A DNA stretch of 64,000 bases, from the NCBI GenBank assembly GCA_947095585.1, contig OX352761.1, positions 56,528,432 through 56,592,431 of the forward strand. Direction: 5' to 3'. Of the stretch, positions 1 through 10,061 are shown in pieces. Position 1 is the first letter of the stretch. Each line of letters opens with the position of its first letter. The notes beneath the pieces were generated by a model. That model had not been told where the DNA came from, did no database searches, and was given only the letters and a program-made list of their open reading frames with translations. Position numbers and translations under genes: made by a program. This stretch comes from Nephrocerus scutellatus (Eukaryota > Arthropoda > Insecta > Diptera > Pipunculidae).

Positions 1-290
1 AAAGACCCTCAAAAGCCCCAAGAGACCCTCAAAGGACCTCAAAAAGACCCTCAAAATACAACCATCAGCGTTGTTTGTTAACGTGCCAGACGTTGAAGTA
101 AATTTTTTTTGATGTTTTGGGAAAAAAGACCTCCAAAAGACCTCCACAACACCAAAAAGAAAATTTCCGAAAGACCCTTAATAACAAAATAAACACAAAA
201 ATCACAAAAAAAACCATTAAAGACCACCCAAAAGATTCTCAAAAGACCCCTAAAACTTCTCTTCTTCGAATAGCCAAATAGTCCAAAAAA
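1..290. repeat. AAGACC/CTCAAAAG minisatellite
   Basis: Degenerate short repeats of the form (C)CTCAAAAGACC, about 10-12 bases each, fill 1-57 and 118-275 around the Helitron helicase tail. The same motif recurs at 3270-3521, 4226-4463 and 7673-7995, and inverted at 12715-12970. ORFs across it are low-complexity artefacts. Confidence 0.75.
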
Positions 291-347
291 CGATCACAAA
301 CAAATTTATTGAACTTGGGACAGGACAATGTCTGTCGGGTAAGCTAG
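58..347 (+). mobile_element. Helitron 3' end, copy 1
   Basis: Positions 63-101 translate as PSALFVNVPDVEV, matching the end of the longer Helitron helicase fragment at 4045-4225. An A-rich minisatellite follows. The terminus at 318-347 has a short hairpin (GACAGGACA with TGTCTGTC) followed by CTAG and then T, the canonical Helitron 3' end (hairpin plus CTRR, inserted 5' of T). The rest of the element is missing upstream. Hairpin and CTAG are seen directly; the Helitron assignment rests on family knowledge. Confidence 0.75.
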
Positions 348-403
348 TAATTTAATAAATGCATTTATTTTGAAGTATAATGAATTAAATTTTAAAGTTT
401 TAT

Positions 404-1358
404 TTACATAATTCCATCATTTCTGAGATCGTTTATAACCAATAATCTTCTATCATAGACTCTTGAATTTGTTTCAATTGTCTCATTATCTATATCCATA
501 TCAAGTGGCGAGTCATCTTCTGTTTCACTGCACTCATCGTGCTCATCAATAAAAATATTATGTAATACACAGCTGGCAACGGTAAGGTTTACCACCGTTC
601 TTGAATTTGTACGCTCTGTAAAATGAAGTTGACGACGAAATCTGGTTTTGAGTAAGCCAAAAGCATTTTCTACAACAATACGAGTTGCCGAATGCAAATA
701 ATTAAATTTTTTTTCTTCCGTTAAATTGCCATTGTCCTTGAACGGAGTCACTAACCAGGATAAGCCGAATCACCAAACAAGAATGAATTATTTGGCAATG
801 ATGTTTCATACTCTTCGGTGGCTTTCCGGTTCAATACCCGAGCGTCATGTAATGAACCAGGCTCTCCCACATAGTCATTAATAAAGTTTTTGTTTTAGTC
901 GACCACAGCTTGCATTAAAATGCTGAAATATTTTCTTCGGTTGCAATATGATGACGATTTTTGGAAGGTACTTTAATGCGTATGTGTGTGCCATCTATTG
1001 CACCAAGCACTCCTTTGATACCTTTCAATCTTTGGAACCCAGAGGTGATTTGGGTGACAGATTGTTGCTTTCTCGGCAATTTGATATAATTATCACCGAT
1101 AGTCATCATCCAAGATGCCACTCGTTTAATAATGGCCCAAGCTGTCTTTTCAGCAATTCCAAATAATTGGCTTAGTTGCCGAAAAGTGATGGTGTTCGCA
1201 ACGTACCATAAAAACACATAAATTTCCTTCTGAGCACCCACTTTCTTCCTGCCACCATGATTATGGTTAGGACACAATGTTGATAACGAATAAGAATAAT
1301 TTATATGGAATTGTTGTTGTAAAATTTCCAAAGTAAGACGGTAAAAAATTACACAAAT
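404..1358 (-). pseudogene. PIF/Harbinger transposase (DDE_Tnp_4-like), copy 1, broken
   Basis: Read on the minus strand, the N-terminal part (1358 to 915) has a helix-turn-helix-like stretch ending in FGIAEKTAWAIIKRV and then GAIDGTHIRI, carrying the first catalytic Asp of Harbinger nucleases. A middle part in other frames (about 900-750) reads GEPGSLHDARVL, with the second Asp, and LFGDSAYPG. The C-terminal part (751 to 404) has VVENAFGLLKTRFR, with the catalytic Glu, and the family's CVLHN motif. Stops and frameshifts near 900 and 750 break the frame, so no active nuclease can be made. The N-terminus runs upstream of the first Met-like codon as FYRLTLEILQQQ, so the start is uncertain. The Myb/MADF partner protein of this superfamily was not recognised. 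Confidence 0.85.
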
Positions 1359-1652
1359 ATTTAAGATGGGCTAAGATCTGCATATACAATACATAAAAAG
1401 TGCCAAGCTAGTTTTAAATTACAGTTAAAATTTGGTGTACAATTTTACTGATTCTGATGTCAAACAGTTTGAAATTCATATAAAAAATGCTACACGTAAA
1501 AAATTGTTTGCCATGTGATTGCGAATCGAAAATTATATAATAAGATAACTCTTGTAAATCAAATTTCATTTTCAGTTGTTTTTCTATGTAGCAACTCTTC
1601 TTTTTCCCAGTCGTGAAAAATCATACGTTGGTTAGTTCGACAGTTGGATATT

Positions 1653-1940
1653 TGCTATAATTCTTTCAAGAAAATGAGTTAGGTATTTTTTATGGTTAAC
1701 GACTGATCAAAGCAACAGCAAAAACTAACCAAATTTTTGGTCAATTTTTTGTTTCATGTGTTTGCCAACTTATCCATTTGTAATTTTTAAAAGTCGACTC
1801 TGGTGGTGGGAACTATAACTTAAAATTTGGTTAAATATTTCTTAATCACAAAGTTTTTTTGGTTAACGCTAAACCATTTTCTGGTCTATCCAATGTGTTT
1901 GTTGTTGTAATTTTTATTTTTTTGTTGAAAGCAATATAGC
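1653..1940. mobile_element. MITE with GCTATA...GAAAGCAATATAGC ends, copy 1
   Basis: A 288-bp block starts GCTATAATTCTTTCA and ends TTGAAAGCAATATAGC, giving imperfect terminal inverted repeats of ~15 bases. The same block occurs independently at 9775-10061 with better termini, which shows it is a mobile unit rather than part of the Harbinger element. It contains several GGTTAAC-type motifs. No coding capacity is seen. Confidence 0.65.
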
Positions 1941-2145
1941 AATTGGTTAGTTCACGAACGAAACAAAGGAATAACGTATGAGTATGAGCAACCAGTTCAG
2001 TGAACCATTGAGCAAGTCGTTCCTTTTTAACCTGATCTTTTTGCGAACCAGTTTGGTCCATTCGATCTTTTGCGACATCAGGTTCAAAAGATTTGTAAAA
2101 ATCTATTTCTCCCATCACAAGTGCAAATCGAACATGGTAAAACAA
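1941..2145 (-). other. Unrecognised short reading frame, duplicated at 6344-6548
   Basis: About 65 residues on the minus strand, rich in charged residues (EPDVAKDRMDQTGSQKDQV), can be read upstream of the MITE; the rest of the frame runs into the MITE. I do not recognise a family. It lies on the same strand as the Harbinger transposase, so it could be a scrap of that element's second protein, but nothing in the sequence shows this. Confidence 0.2.
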
Positions 2146-2149
2146 TTTA

Positions 2150-2799
2150 AGATATTTTAAGTTTTTTGTACTGAATTTACAGAAAATTAAGAGCAGTAAT
2201 TCTTTTTGTGGTAACGACTATACATACCTACAAATTTTTTATTTTTATTAATAATTTATATGACTAGTTCGAATTTTACGCTCATAGCAAACAAATTCGC
2301 AACGCGTAGAAGTTTTTACATATGAATTTAGCATTTTCACAGCAGAAACGGTCAAAATATATTAAAAGTTTTTTGTTCTGACTTTACTGTCATTTAATAA
2401 AGTTTGATTTTTTTGTTTTCGTTATTTTTGTTAAAATAAATTAGTACAAACCTCTTTAATTTTTGTAATCTTCTTATGAGAATTTAATATTTTAAAGTGG
2501 GAAAAACATTATGTCGCGGGAAAAAAGCGATATAGTTATAACACGTTATTAAATATATAAACCTATTCCTAGACCTGTGCTCAATAAAATATAGCTAATA
2601 ATCTAATTAAATCTGTCAATAAAACATAAAAAACCAATGAAATATTTATGTCATGTGTCCAACTAGTAAAACTAGTACTATGCACAACTAGCTAACTCAT
2701 TGTTTACATTTTTAAGTTTTAAGATTGATAATTCAGAAAAGGTTCTCAATCTGTAATTTTTGATTCTGAATCCAACAAAACAGATTAAAAAAATTGCAT
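2150..2799. other. AT-rich stretch without recognised features
   Basis: No convincing reading frame, terminal repeat or RNA gene is seen. The stretch is repeated in copy B (6553-7202) and is probably the interior of the same transposon assemblage. Confidence 0.4.
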
Positions 2800-3000
2800 G
2801 TATACAGAGTACACGTGTCAGAAGTAAAACTTCCTTGGCAATATAAACTTTAAATCTTAACGATTTGTAGGTATGTAGGAGAGGTACGATGGCAGAGAGA
2901 GAGAGACAGAGTATTTACTAGATTTAAGGATATTACTTAAAGGATTAAAATGAGAAAAATATAGACAAAATATTTTTTTTTAAATTAATTTCTTTGATTT
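2800..3000 (+). repeat. Dispersed repeat, also inverted at 14765-15010
   Basis: The segment from the GTACACGTGTCAGAAGTAAA region through a (GA)n tract to AAATATAGACAAAATATTTT matches the reverse complement of 14765-15010, with moderate divergence. A dispersed copy outside the tandem duplication shows it belongs to a mobile family. No protein is visible. Confidence 0.6.
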
Positions 3001-3269
3001 TTAAAGTATTATTTTTAAGATGTTTGTATTCCTATAGTTGACACTATTATGGTAACTTAAATATGAAATGAGCGTTTTTGACCCATCATTCTCTAAATAC
3101 CCAAGCTAACATCCACTCGCTGACCTCCCACCAACTAACCACAGAACTCCCACCAACTGATCACCCGCTCTCTGACCCATTGACCAACTTACCAACCCAG
3201 AAAACTTTAGAATCGACTTTATATCGGAAAAAAATTTGTGTTCGAATATTCTTGACCCCAAAGAGTTTA

Positions 3270-3521
3270 CCAAAACACTACCAAAATACCATCAAAAGAC
3301 CCCAAAATACCTTCAAAAGATCCTGAAAATTCCTATAAAAGACTCCCAAAATGCCAATAAAAAACCCTCAAAAGACGACCAAGGGACTTCCGAAAATCCT
3401 TATAAGGACCACCAAAACGCCCCAAAGTTTCTCAAAAGGCCCAAAAAATCCTTAAAAGACCCTTAGACTCTCAGAAGACTCTCCTAAAAAAAGACCTTTA
3501 AATGAATCCAAAATACAAAAT
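3270..3521. repeat. AAGACC minisatellite
   Basis: Degenerate units such as CATCAAAAGACCCCAAAATAC of ~10-12 bases run up to the junction at 3521. Two short frames through it (rich in K, P, D, N) are compositional artefacts. Confidence 0.75.
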
Positions 3522-4024
3522 ACCGGCATGGGTGGTGTTGATCTGCAAGACCAGCTCATCAGCTACTATAGAATATTTTTCAGGTCGAAGAGATGGACCT
3601 TGCGTGTAGTTGCCCATTTTATTGATTTGGCTGTTGTTTCGAGCTGGATAGAGTATAAAAAAGACAAGGAGCCAACCAAATCCATGATAAAGATATAGAA
3701 GATCTTTTAGATTTCAGACTCCGTCTTGCCAACAGCCTTATGATAGCCACTGCAAATCCAAGAAAACGTGGTCGACCTTTGCAAAACCAAAGCCCAGAAA
3801 CATTGCAAGTTCGCAAACGTTCAGAAAGTCGTCCAATAGGTGATATTAGATATGGCTCAGTAAATCATCTTCTAATTTACGAAAATAAAATACAAAGGTG
3901 CAAAAATAAAAACTGTATAAGTAAAACTTATATTTTTTGCAAAAAGTGCAAAGTACATTTATGTTTAAATCAAAATAGAGATTGCTTTATCGATTTTCAT
4001 AATAAAAATAAAACATGTTCTTAA
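3522..4024 (+). pseudogene. piggyBac-type transposase, C-terminal fragment
   Basis: The first ~58 codons read GMGGVDLQDQLISYYRIFF..., the conserved MGGVD block of piggyBac transposases near the last catalytic Asp. A frameshift near 3690 moves to a second frame that continues through FRLRLANSLM and a basic RKRGRP stretch to a cysteine-rich C-terminus (CKNKNC, CKKCKVHLC, DCFIDFH), the zinc-binding domain typical of the family. The upstream catalytic half is missing. The fragment is present only in copy A of the duplication, directly at its junction. Confidence 0.8.
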
Positions 4025-4044
4025 CAAACATTTCAACGCTTGTA

Positions 4045-4225
4045 GCTTCGGGTTCTGTTTGCATTACAATAAACAAATTACAAGGGCAGTCAATGAGTGT
4101 TTGAGGCATTTACCTTGAAAATCCATACCTGTCGCGTGGTCAAAGGTATGCCGCGTGTTCCAGTGTCGGACAACCATCAGCGTTGTTTGTTAACGTGCCA
4201 GACGTTGAAGTAAAATTTCTTTAAT
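4045..4225 (+). pseudogene. Helitron helicase C-terminal fragment
   Basis: One frame reads ITINKLQGQSMSV, one stop, then GIYLENPYLSRGQRYAACSS and VGQPSALFVNVPDVEV. This is the final PIF1-type helicase block of Helitron Rep/Hel proteins. A TGA replaces one codon after SMSV. The last 13 codons are repeated at 61-101 and 4467-4505, each followed by the same minisatellite, so the helicase tail and minisatellite move together as a Helitron 3' region. Confidence 0.8.
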
Positions 4226-4463
4226 GTTTTCGGAAAAAAGACCTCCAAAAGACCATCAAAAGACCGCCACAACACCAAAAATAAAATTTCCGAAAGATCT
4301 TAATAACAAAATAAACTCAAAAATCACAAAAAAAAACAAAGACCCCTAAAAGACTTCTCAAGAGACTCCAAAGACCCCCACAAGATCCTCAAAATACCCC
4401 CCAAAAGACCCTCAAAAGCCCCAAGAGACCCTCAAAGGACCTCAAAAAGACCCTCAAAAGACA
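4226..4463. repeat. AAGACC minisatellite
   Basis: Short CTCAAAAGACC-type units between the Helitron helicase fragment and its repeated tail. Same family as 3270-3521. Confidence 0.75.
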
Positions 4464-4750
4464 ACCATCAGCGTTGTTTGTTAACGTGCCAGACGTTGAA
4501 GTAAATTTTTTTTGATGTTTTGGGAAAAAAGACCTCCAAAAGACCTCCACAACACCAAAAAGAAAATTTCCGAAAGACCCTTAATAACAAAATAAACACA
4601 AAAATCACAAAAAAAACCATTAAAGACCACCCAAAAGATTCTCAAAAGACCCCTAAAACTTCTCTTCTTCGAATAGCCAAATAGTCCAAAAAACGATCAC
4701 AAACAAATTTATTGAACTTGGGACAGGACAATGTCTGTCGGGTAAGCTAG
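4461..4750 (+). mobile_element. Helitron 3' end, copy 2
   Basis: Copy B counterpart of 58-347: helicase tail PSALFVNVPDVEV, minisatellite, terminal hairpin and CTAG at 4747-4750 followed by T. Confidence 0.75.
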
Positions 4751-4806
4751 TAATTTAATAAATGCATTTATTTTGAAGTGTAATGAATTAAATTTTAAAG
4801 TTTTAT

Positions 4807-5761
4807 TTACATAATTCCATCATTTCTGAGATCGTTTATAACCAATAATCTTCTATCATAGACTCTTGAATTTGTTTCAATTGTCTCATTATCTATATCC
4901 ATATCAAGTGGCGAGTCATCTTCTGTTTCACTGCACTCATCGTGCTCATCAATAAAAATATTATGTAATACACAGCTGGCAACGGTAAGGTTTACCACCG
5001 TTCTTGAATTTGTACGCTCTGTAAAATGAAGTTGACGACGAAATCTGGTTTTGAGTAAGCCAAAAGCATTTTCTACAACAATACGAGTTGCCGAATGCAA
5101 ATAATTAAATTTTTTTTCTTCCGTTAAATTGCCATTGTCCTTGAACGGAGTCACTAACCAGGATAAGCCGAATCACCAAACAAGAATGAATTATTTGGCA
5201 ATGATGTTTCATACTCTTCGGTGGCTTTCCGGTTCAATACCCGAGCGTCATGTAATGAACCAGGCTCTCCCACATAGTCATTAATAAAGTTTTTGTTTTA
5301 GTCGACCACAGCTTGCATTAAAATGCTGAAATATTTTCTTCGGTTGCAATATGATGACGATTTTTGGAAGGTACTTTAATGCGTATGTGTGTGCCATCTA
5401 TTGCACCAAGCACTCCTTTGATACCTTTCAATCTTTGGAACCCAGAGGTGATTTGGGTGACAGATTGTTGCTTTCTCGGCAATTTGATATAATTATCACC
5501 GATAGTCATCATCCAAGATGCCACTCGTTTAATAATGGCCCAAGCTGTCTTTTCAGCAATTCCAAATAATTGGCTTAGTTGCCGAAAAGTGATGGTGTTC
5601 GCAACGTACCATAAAAACACATAAATTTCCTTCTGAGCACCCACTTTCTTCCTGCCACCATGATTATGGTTAGGACACAATGTTGATAACGAATAAGAAT
5701 AATTTATATGGAATTGTTGTTGTAAAATTTCCAAAGTAAGACGGTAAAAAATTACACAAAT
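4807..5761 (-). pseudogene. PIF/Harbinger transposase, copy 2, broken
   Basis: This repeats the relic at 404-1358 at an offset of 4403, with the same GAIDGTHI, GSLHDARVL and VENAFGLLK blocks and the same frame breaks at about 5150 and 5310. Identical lesions in both copies show that the copy arose by segmental duplication, not by transposition. Confidence 0.85.
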
Positions 5762-6055
5762 ATTTAAGATGGGCTAAGATCTGCATATACAATACATAAA
5801 AAGTGCCAAGCTAGTTTTAAATTACAGTTAAAATTTGGTGTACAATTTTACTGATTCTGATGTCAAACAGTTTGATATTCATATAAGAAATGCTACACGT
5901 AAAAAATTGTTTGCCATGTGATTGCGAATCGAAAATTATATAATAAGATAACTCTTGTAAATCAAATTTCATTTTCAGTTGTTTTTCTATGTAGCAACTC
6001 TTCTTTTTCCCAGTCGTGAAAAATCATACGTTGGTTAGTTCGACAGTTGGATATT

Positions 6056-6343
6056 TGCTATAATTCTTTCAAGAAAATGAGTTAGGTATTTTTTATGGTT
6101 AACGACTGATCAAAGCAACAGCAAAAACTAACCAAATTTTTGGTCAATTTTTTGTTTCATGTGTTTGCCAACTTATCCATTTGTAATTTTTAAAAGTCGA
6201 CTCTGGTGGTGGGAACTATAACTTAAAATTTGGTTAAATATTTCTTAATCACAAAGTTTTTTTGGTTAACGCTAAACCATTTTCTGGTCTATCCAATGTG
6301 TTTGTTGTTGTAATTTTTATTTTTTTGTTGAAAGCAATATAGC
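6056..6343. mobile_element. MITE, GCTATA family, copy 2
   Basis: Copy B counterpart of 1653-1940. Confidence 0.65.
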
Positions 6344-7202
6344 AATTGGTTAGTTCACGAACGAAACAAAGGAATAACGTATGAGTATGAGCAACCAGTT
6401 CAGTGAACCATTGAGCAAGTCGTTCCTTTTTAACCTGATCTTTTTGCGAACCAGTTTGGTCCATTCGATCTTTTGCGACATCAGGTTCAAAAGATTTGTA
6501 AAAATCTATTTCTCCCATCACAAGTGCAAATCGAACATGGTAAAACAATTTAAGATATTTTAAGTTTTTTGTACTGAATTTACAGAAAATTAAGAGCAGT
6601 AATTCTTTTTGTGGTAACGACTATACATACCTACAAATTTTTTATTTTTATTAATAATTTATATGACTAGTTCGATTTTCACGCTCATAGCAAACAAATT
6701 CGCAACGCGTAGAAGTTTTTACATATGAATTTAGCATTTTCACAGCAGAAACGGTCAAAATATATTAAAAGTTTTTTGTTCTGACTTTACTGTCATTTAA
6801 TAAAGTTTGATTTTTTTGTTTTCGTTATTTTTGTTAAAATAAATTAGTACAAACCTCTTTAATTTTTGTAATCTTCTTATGAGAATTTAATATTTTAAAG
6901 TGGGAAAAACATTATGTCGCGGGAAAAAAGCGATATAGTTATAACACGTTATTAAATATATAAACCTATTCCTAGACCTGTGCTCAATAAAATATAGCTA
7001 ATAATCTAATTAAATCTGTCAATAAAACATAAAAAACCAATGAAATATTTATGTCATGTGTCCAACTAGTAAAACTAGTACTATGCACAACTAGCTAACT
7101 CATTGTTTACATTTTTAAGTTTTAAGATTGATAATTCAGAAAAGGTTCTCAATCTGTAATTTTTGATTCTGAATCCAACAAAACAGATTAAAAAAATTGC
7201 AT

Positions 7203-7403
7203 GTATACAGAGTACACGTGTCAGAAGTAAAACTTCCTTGGCAATATAAACTTTAAATCTTAACGATTTGTAGGTATGTAGGAGAGGTACGATGGCAGAG
7301 AGAGAGAGACAGAGTATTTACTAGATTTAAGGATATTACTTAAAGGATTAAAATGAGAAAAATATAGACAAAATATTTTTTTTTAAATTAATTTCTTTGA
7401 TTT
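7203..7403 (+). repeat. Dispersed repeat, copy B counterpart
   Basis: Copy of 2800-3000, including the GAGAGAGAGA tract near 7300. Confidence 0.6.
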
Positions 7404-7672
7404 TTAAAGTATTATTTTTAAGATGTTTGTATTCCTATAGTTGACACTATTATGGTAACTTAAATATGAAATGAGCGTTTTTGACCCATCATTCTCTAAA
7501 TACCCAAGCTAACATCCACTCGCTGACCTCCCACCAACTAACCACAGAACTCCCACCAACTGATCACCCGCTCTCTGACCCATTGACCAACTTACCAACC
7601 CAGAAAACTTTAGAATCGACTTTATATCGGAAAAAAATTTGTGTTCGAATATTCTTGACCCCAAAGAGTTTA

Positions 7673-7995
7673 CCAAAACACTACCAAAATACCATCAAAA
7701 GACCCCAAAATACCTTCAAAAGATCCTGAAAATTCCTATAAAAGACTCCCAAAATGCCAATAAAAAACCCTCAAAAGACGACCAAGGGACTTCCGAAAAT
7801 CCTTATAAGGACCACCAAAACGCCCCAAAGTTTCTCAAAAGGCCCAAAAAATCCTTAAAAGACCCTTAGACTCTCAGAAGACTCTCCTAAAAAAAGACCT
7901 TTAAATGAATCCAAAATACAAAAGACCTCCCCCCCCAAAAAAAAAAGACCCTCAAAAAACTTCCAAAAGTCCCTCAAAAGACCCGCAAACAATCG
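7673..7995. repeat. AAGACC minisatellite
   Basis: It continues past the end of the duplicated unit (7923) with CCTCCCCCCCC and A-rich slips, so minisatellite sits exactly at the duplication junction. Confidence 0.7.
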
Positions 7996-8104
7996 CCCCA
8001 AAAACCTCCGAAAGTCCGGCGTATCTCCAGTATACGGTTTTACGGTATTTTTGCTACGCCCACCGCCCACCTTTTTAAAGGCAATCTTGTAAATTTAGCG
8101 GACA

Positions 8105-8412
8105 CTGTAAAATACAGTGCGCTCAATCAATTTATATTTAGATAGGAAGTTTTCCTGTAAAATACAGTGCGTTCAATTAATTTATAATTAGATAGGAGTT
8201 TTTATTTTTAAAAGGCGTTTTCCTAAATTATAAGCACACTGTATAATACAGTTCGCTCAATTAGTTTATATTTAGATAGTAGTTTTTCCTTTTAATTGGT
8301 GTTTTTGTAAATTAGGCACACTGTTAAATACAGTGCGCTCAATTAATTTATATTTAGATAGGAGTTTTTCCTTTCAAATGGCGTTTTTGTAAATTATGCA
8401 CACACTGTAAAA
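8105..8412. repeat. ~83-bp tandem repeat (CTGTAAAATACAG core)
   Basis: Units begin at 8105, 8155, 8239, 8321 and 8404 with the near-palindrome CTGTAAAATACAG followed by TGCGCTCAATTAATTTATAT and TTTAGATAGGAG. Spacings are 50, 84, 82 and 83 bases, so the first unit has lost about 33 bases and the last is only a start. No coding. Confidence 0.85.
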
Positions 8413-8728
8413 AAATCAGTTTTTCAGTTTTTTGGCTCTGCTACTGGCAAGGATGGTTCATTTTTTTCATTGATACTGACCTATATTACCTTTCATTTGC
8501 TACCAATTAACCCCTTAAACTCCTTTAAATAACTTAGAAAAATGAATTTTTCTGAAAAAAACTCGAAACTTTGGATGCCCCTCCTACCTAATGGGAGCGT
8601 TTCCGGAAAACAAGATGGCGATTTTCAAAGTCTGCTCAGTTGGGGCTTTCATGGGAGGTGTGTCCGAAAGCCCAAATCTCGAAAACCGTATACTAGAGTT
8701 TAGCCAAAAGTTTTACTTTTAACAATTA
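8413..8728. other. No recognised feature
   Basis: AT-rich sequence with a GC-richer patch near 8575-8690. No reading frame, terminal repeat or RNA gene recognised. Confidence 0.4.
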
Positions 8729-9348
8729 GGGTGTTTTTTTGGGAGGTTTGTTTTTCCGATAGATGTCGTTTTATTTTATGACAGTTGTTTTGACAGCTCA
8801 AAGTGGCATTTCTACTCAGTATTGTTTGGCAAATCATTATGAAAAAAAAAAAAAAAAAAAAAAAAAAAACATGACATTTGTGAAAAATAGTCGTGGTAGC
8901 CATATGCCAGAAATTGTGTTTAAATGTTAAATGCCAAAAAATTATCTACCAAATAAAAAAAAATTTTGTTCATTTCATAATTTTATATGTGTTTTATTCA
9001 AAAAAAAAATCGGCAACCTCTTAAAAAAACACCCGTTAGATATAACGTGTTTTTTTAAGAGGTTGCCGATTTTTTTTTTGAATAAAACACATATAAAATT
9101 ATGAAATGACCAAAATTTTTTTTTATTTGATAGATAATTTTTTGGCATTTAACATTTAAACACAATTTCTGGCATATGGCTACCACGACTATTTTTCACA
9201 AATGTCATGTTTTTTTTTTTTTTTTTTTTTTTTTTCATAATGATTTGCCAAACAATACTGAGTAGAAATGCCACTTTGAGCTGTCAAAACAACTGTCATA
9301 AAATAAAACGACATCTATCGGAAAAACAAACCTCCCAAAAAAACACCC
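8729..9348. mobile_element. 620-bp palindrome: two head-to-head MITEs or one foldback element
   Basis: The left arm (8729-9037) and right arm (9042-9348) are near-perfect reverse complements around CGTTAGATATAACG. Each arm begins GGGTGTTTTTTTGGGAGG and its inner end reads CCTCTTAAAAAAACACCC, so each arm alone has terminal inverted repeats like a ~305-bp MITE. The arms carry a run of 28 A (8842-8869) and the matching run of 26 T (9210-9235). No clear target duplication is seen at the outer ends. ORFs here are the same sequence read twice. Confidence 0.85.
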
Positions 9349-9351
9349 TTT

Positions 9352-9650
9352 ATATAGGAGCACATAGGCCCTGGGGTCCGATCAATTCCAAATTTTTACA
9401 GAACGGTTTTCATCGCAGACACATGTGTACAAAATTTGAAGAAAATCGGTATAATTTTTTATTTATTTCACAAATTTACAAAACCTGTTCGGTGTGTGGG
9501 TAAATAAAATTATATGGTAGCACCCCGTACCTGGGGCTCGATCACTTCCAAATTTTAGTATAAAGTGTTGTCATCGTCGATACACATGTGAACAAAATTT
9601 GAATAAAATCGGGCTTGAGGAAGTGGGTTTTAAATTGATCACAATATGCC
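9352..9650 (-). mobile_element. DINE/Helentron-like repeat family, degenerate copy
   Basis: Two diverged units of the ~120-bp repeat (ACACATGTGTACAAAATTTG, then a GGGGTCCGATCA-type core) end with AAATCGGGCTTGAGGAAGTG and TTGATCACAA, features shared with the better copies at 13171, 23546 and 44749. Both termini are missing. Confidence 0.6.
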
Positions 9651-9774
9651 ACCATTTATGTGCTAATAGAACAAAATTTTTTGCCAATAGAAAGCATAAT
9701 AGTAAAGTATGTAATGTAATTCCGTTATAAGCACAAATGTGAACGTACTCCATTATGTTGCCTTTGAGACTATT

Positions 9775-10061
9775 GCTATATTGCTTTCAACAAAATGAGT
9801 TACGTATTTTTTCTGGTTAACGGCTGATCAAAGCAACAGCAAAAACTAAACAAATCAATTGGTCAATTTTTTGTTTCATGTGTTTGCCAACTTATCCATA
9901 TATAATTTTTAAAAGTCGACTCTAGTTGTGGGAATTATAACTAAAAATTTGGTTAAATATTTCTTAACCAAAAATTTTTTTTGGTTAACGCTAAACCTTT
10001 TCTGGTCTATCCAATGTGTTTGTTGTTGTAATTTTTATTTTTTTGGTGAAAGCAATATAGC
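9775..10061. mobile_element. MITE, GCTATA family, copy 3 (best termini)
   Basis: It starts GCTATATTGCTTTCAAC and ends GTGAAAGCAATATAGC, giving terminal inverted repeats of ~15 bases. The interior is about 90 percent identical by eye to 1653-1940. Independent flanks confirm mobility. Flanking duplication not certain. Confidence 0.7.

Larger units (their letters stand above)
1..4403. repeat. Tandem duplication, copy A (4403-bp unit)
   Basis: Positions 1-3520 match 4404-7923 base for base at a constant offset of 4403, with only about half a dozen substitutions noticed by eye (for example near 56, 376, 1471 and 2272). The unit carries a Helitron 3' end, a Harbinger transposase relic, a MITE and minisatellite. 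The last ~880 bases (3521-4403, piggyBac and Helitron helicase pieces) are present only in this copy within the window. The match already runs at base 1, so the true left edge may lie outside. Both copies share the same transposase lesions, so duplication came after the element died. Confidence 0.93.
4404..7923. repeat. Tandem duplication, copy B (partial unit)
   Basis: This is the second copy of the 4403-bp unit. It starts at the AAAGACCCTCAAAAGCCCC stretch that also opens the window and ends where copy A switches to piggyBac sequence (3521) and this copy runs on into minisatellite (7924). The very high identity points to a recent unequal exchange or replication-based duplication, or to an assembly duplicate of two haplotypes. 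Confidence 0.93.

Noticed and set aside
3078..3466. Two overlapping plus-strand frames of 76-82 codons
   Set aside because: They run through the AAGACC minisatellite and are rich in K, P, T, N and D. They are repeated exactly in copy B, with no start context or family match.
8700..9503. Two frames of 67-98 codons with poly-F
   Set aside because: They are the two arms of the same palindrome; the poly-F comes from the homopolymer runs.
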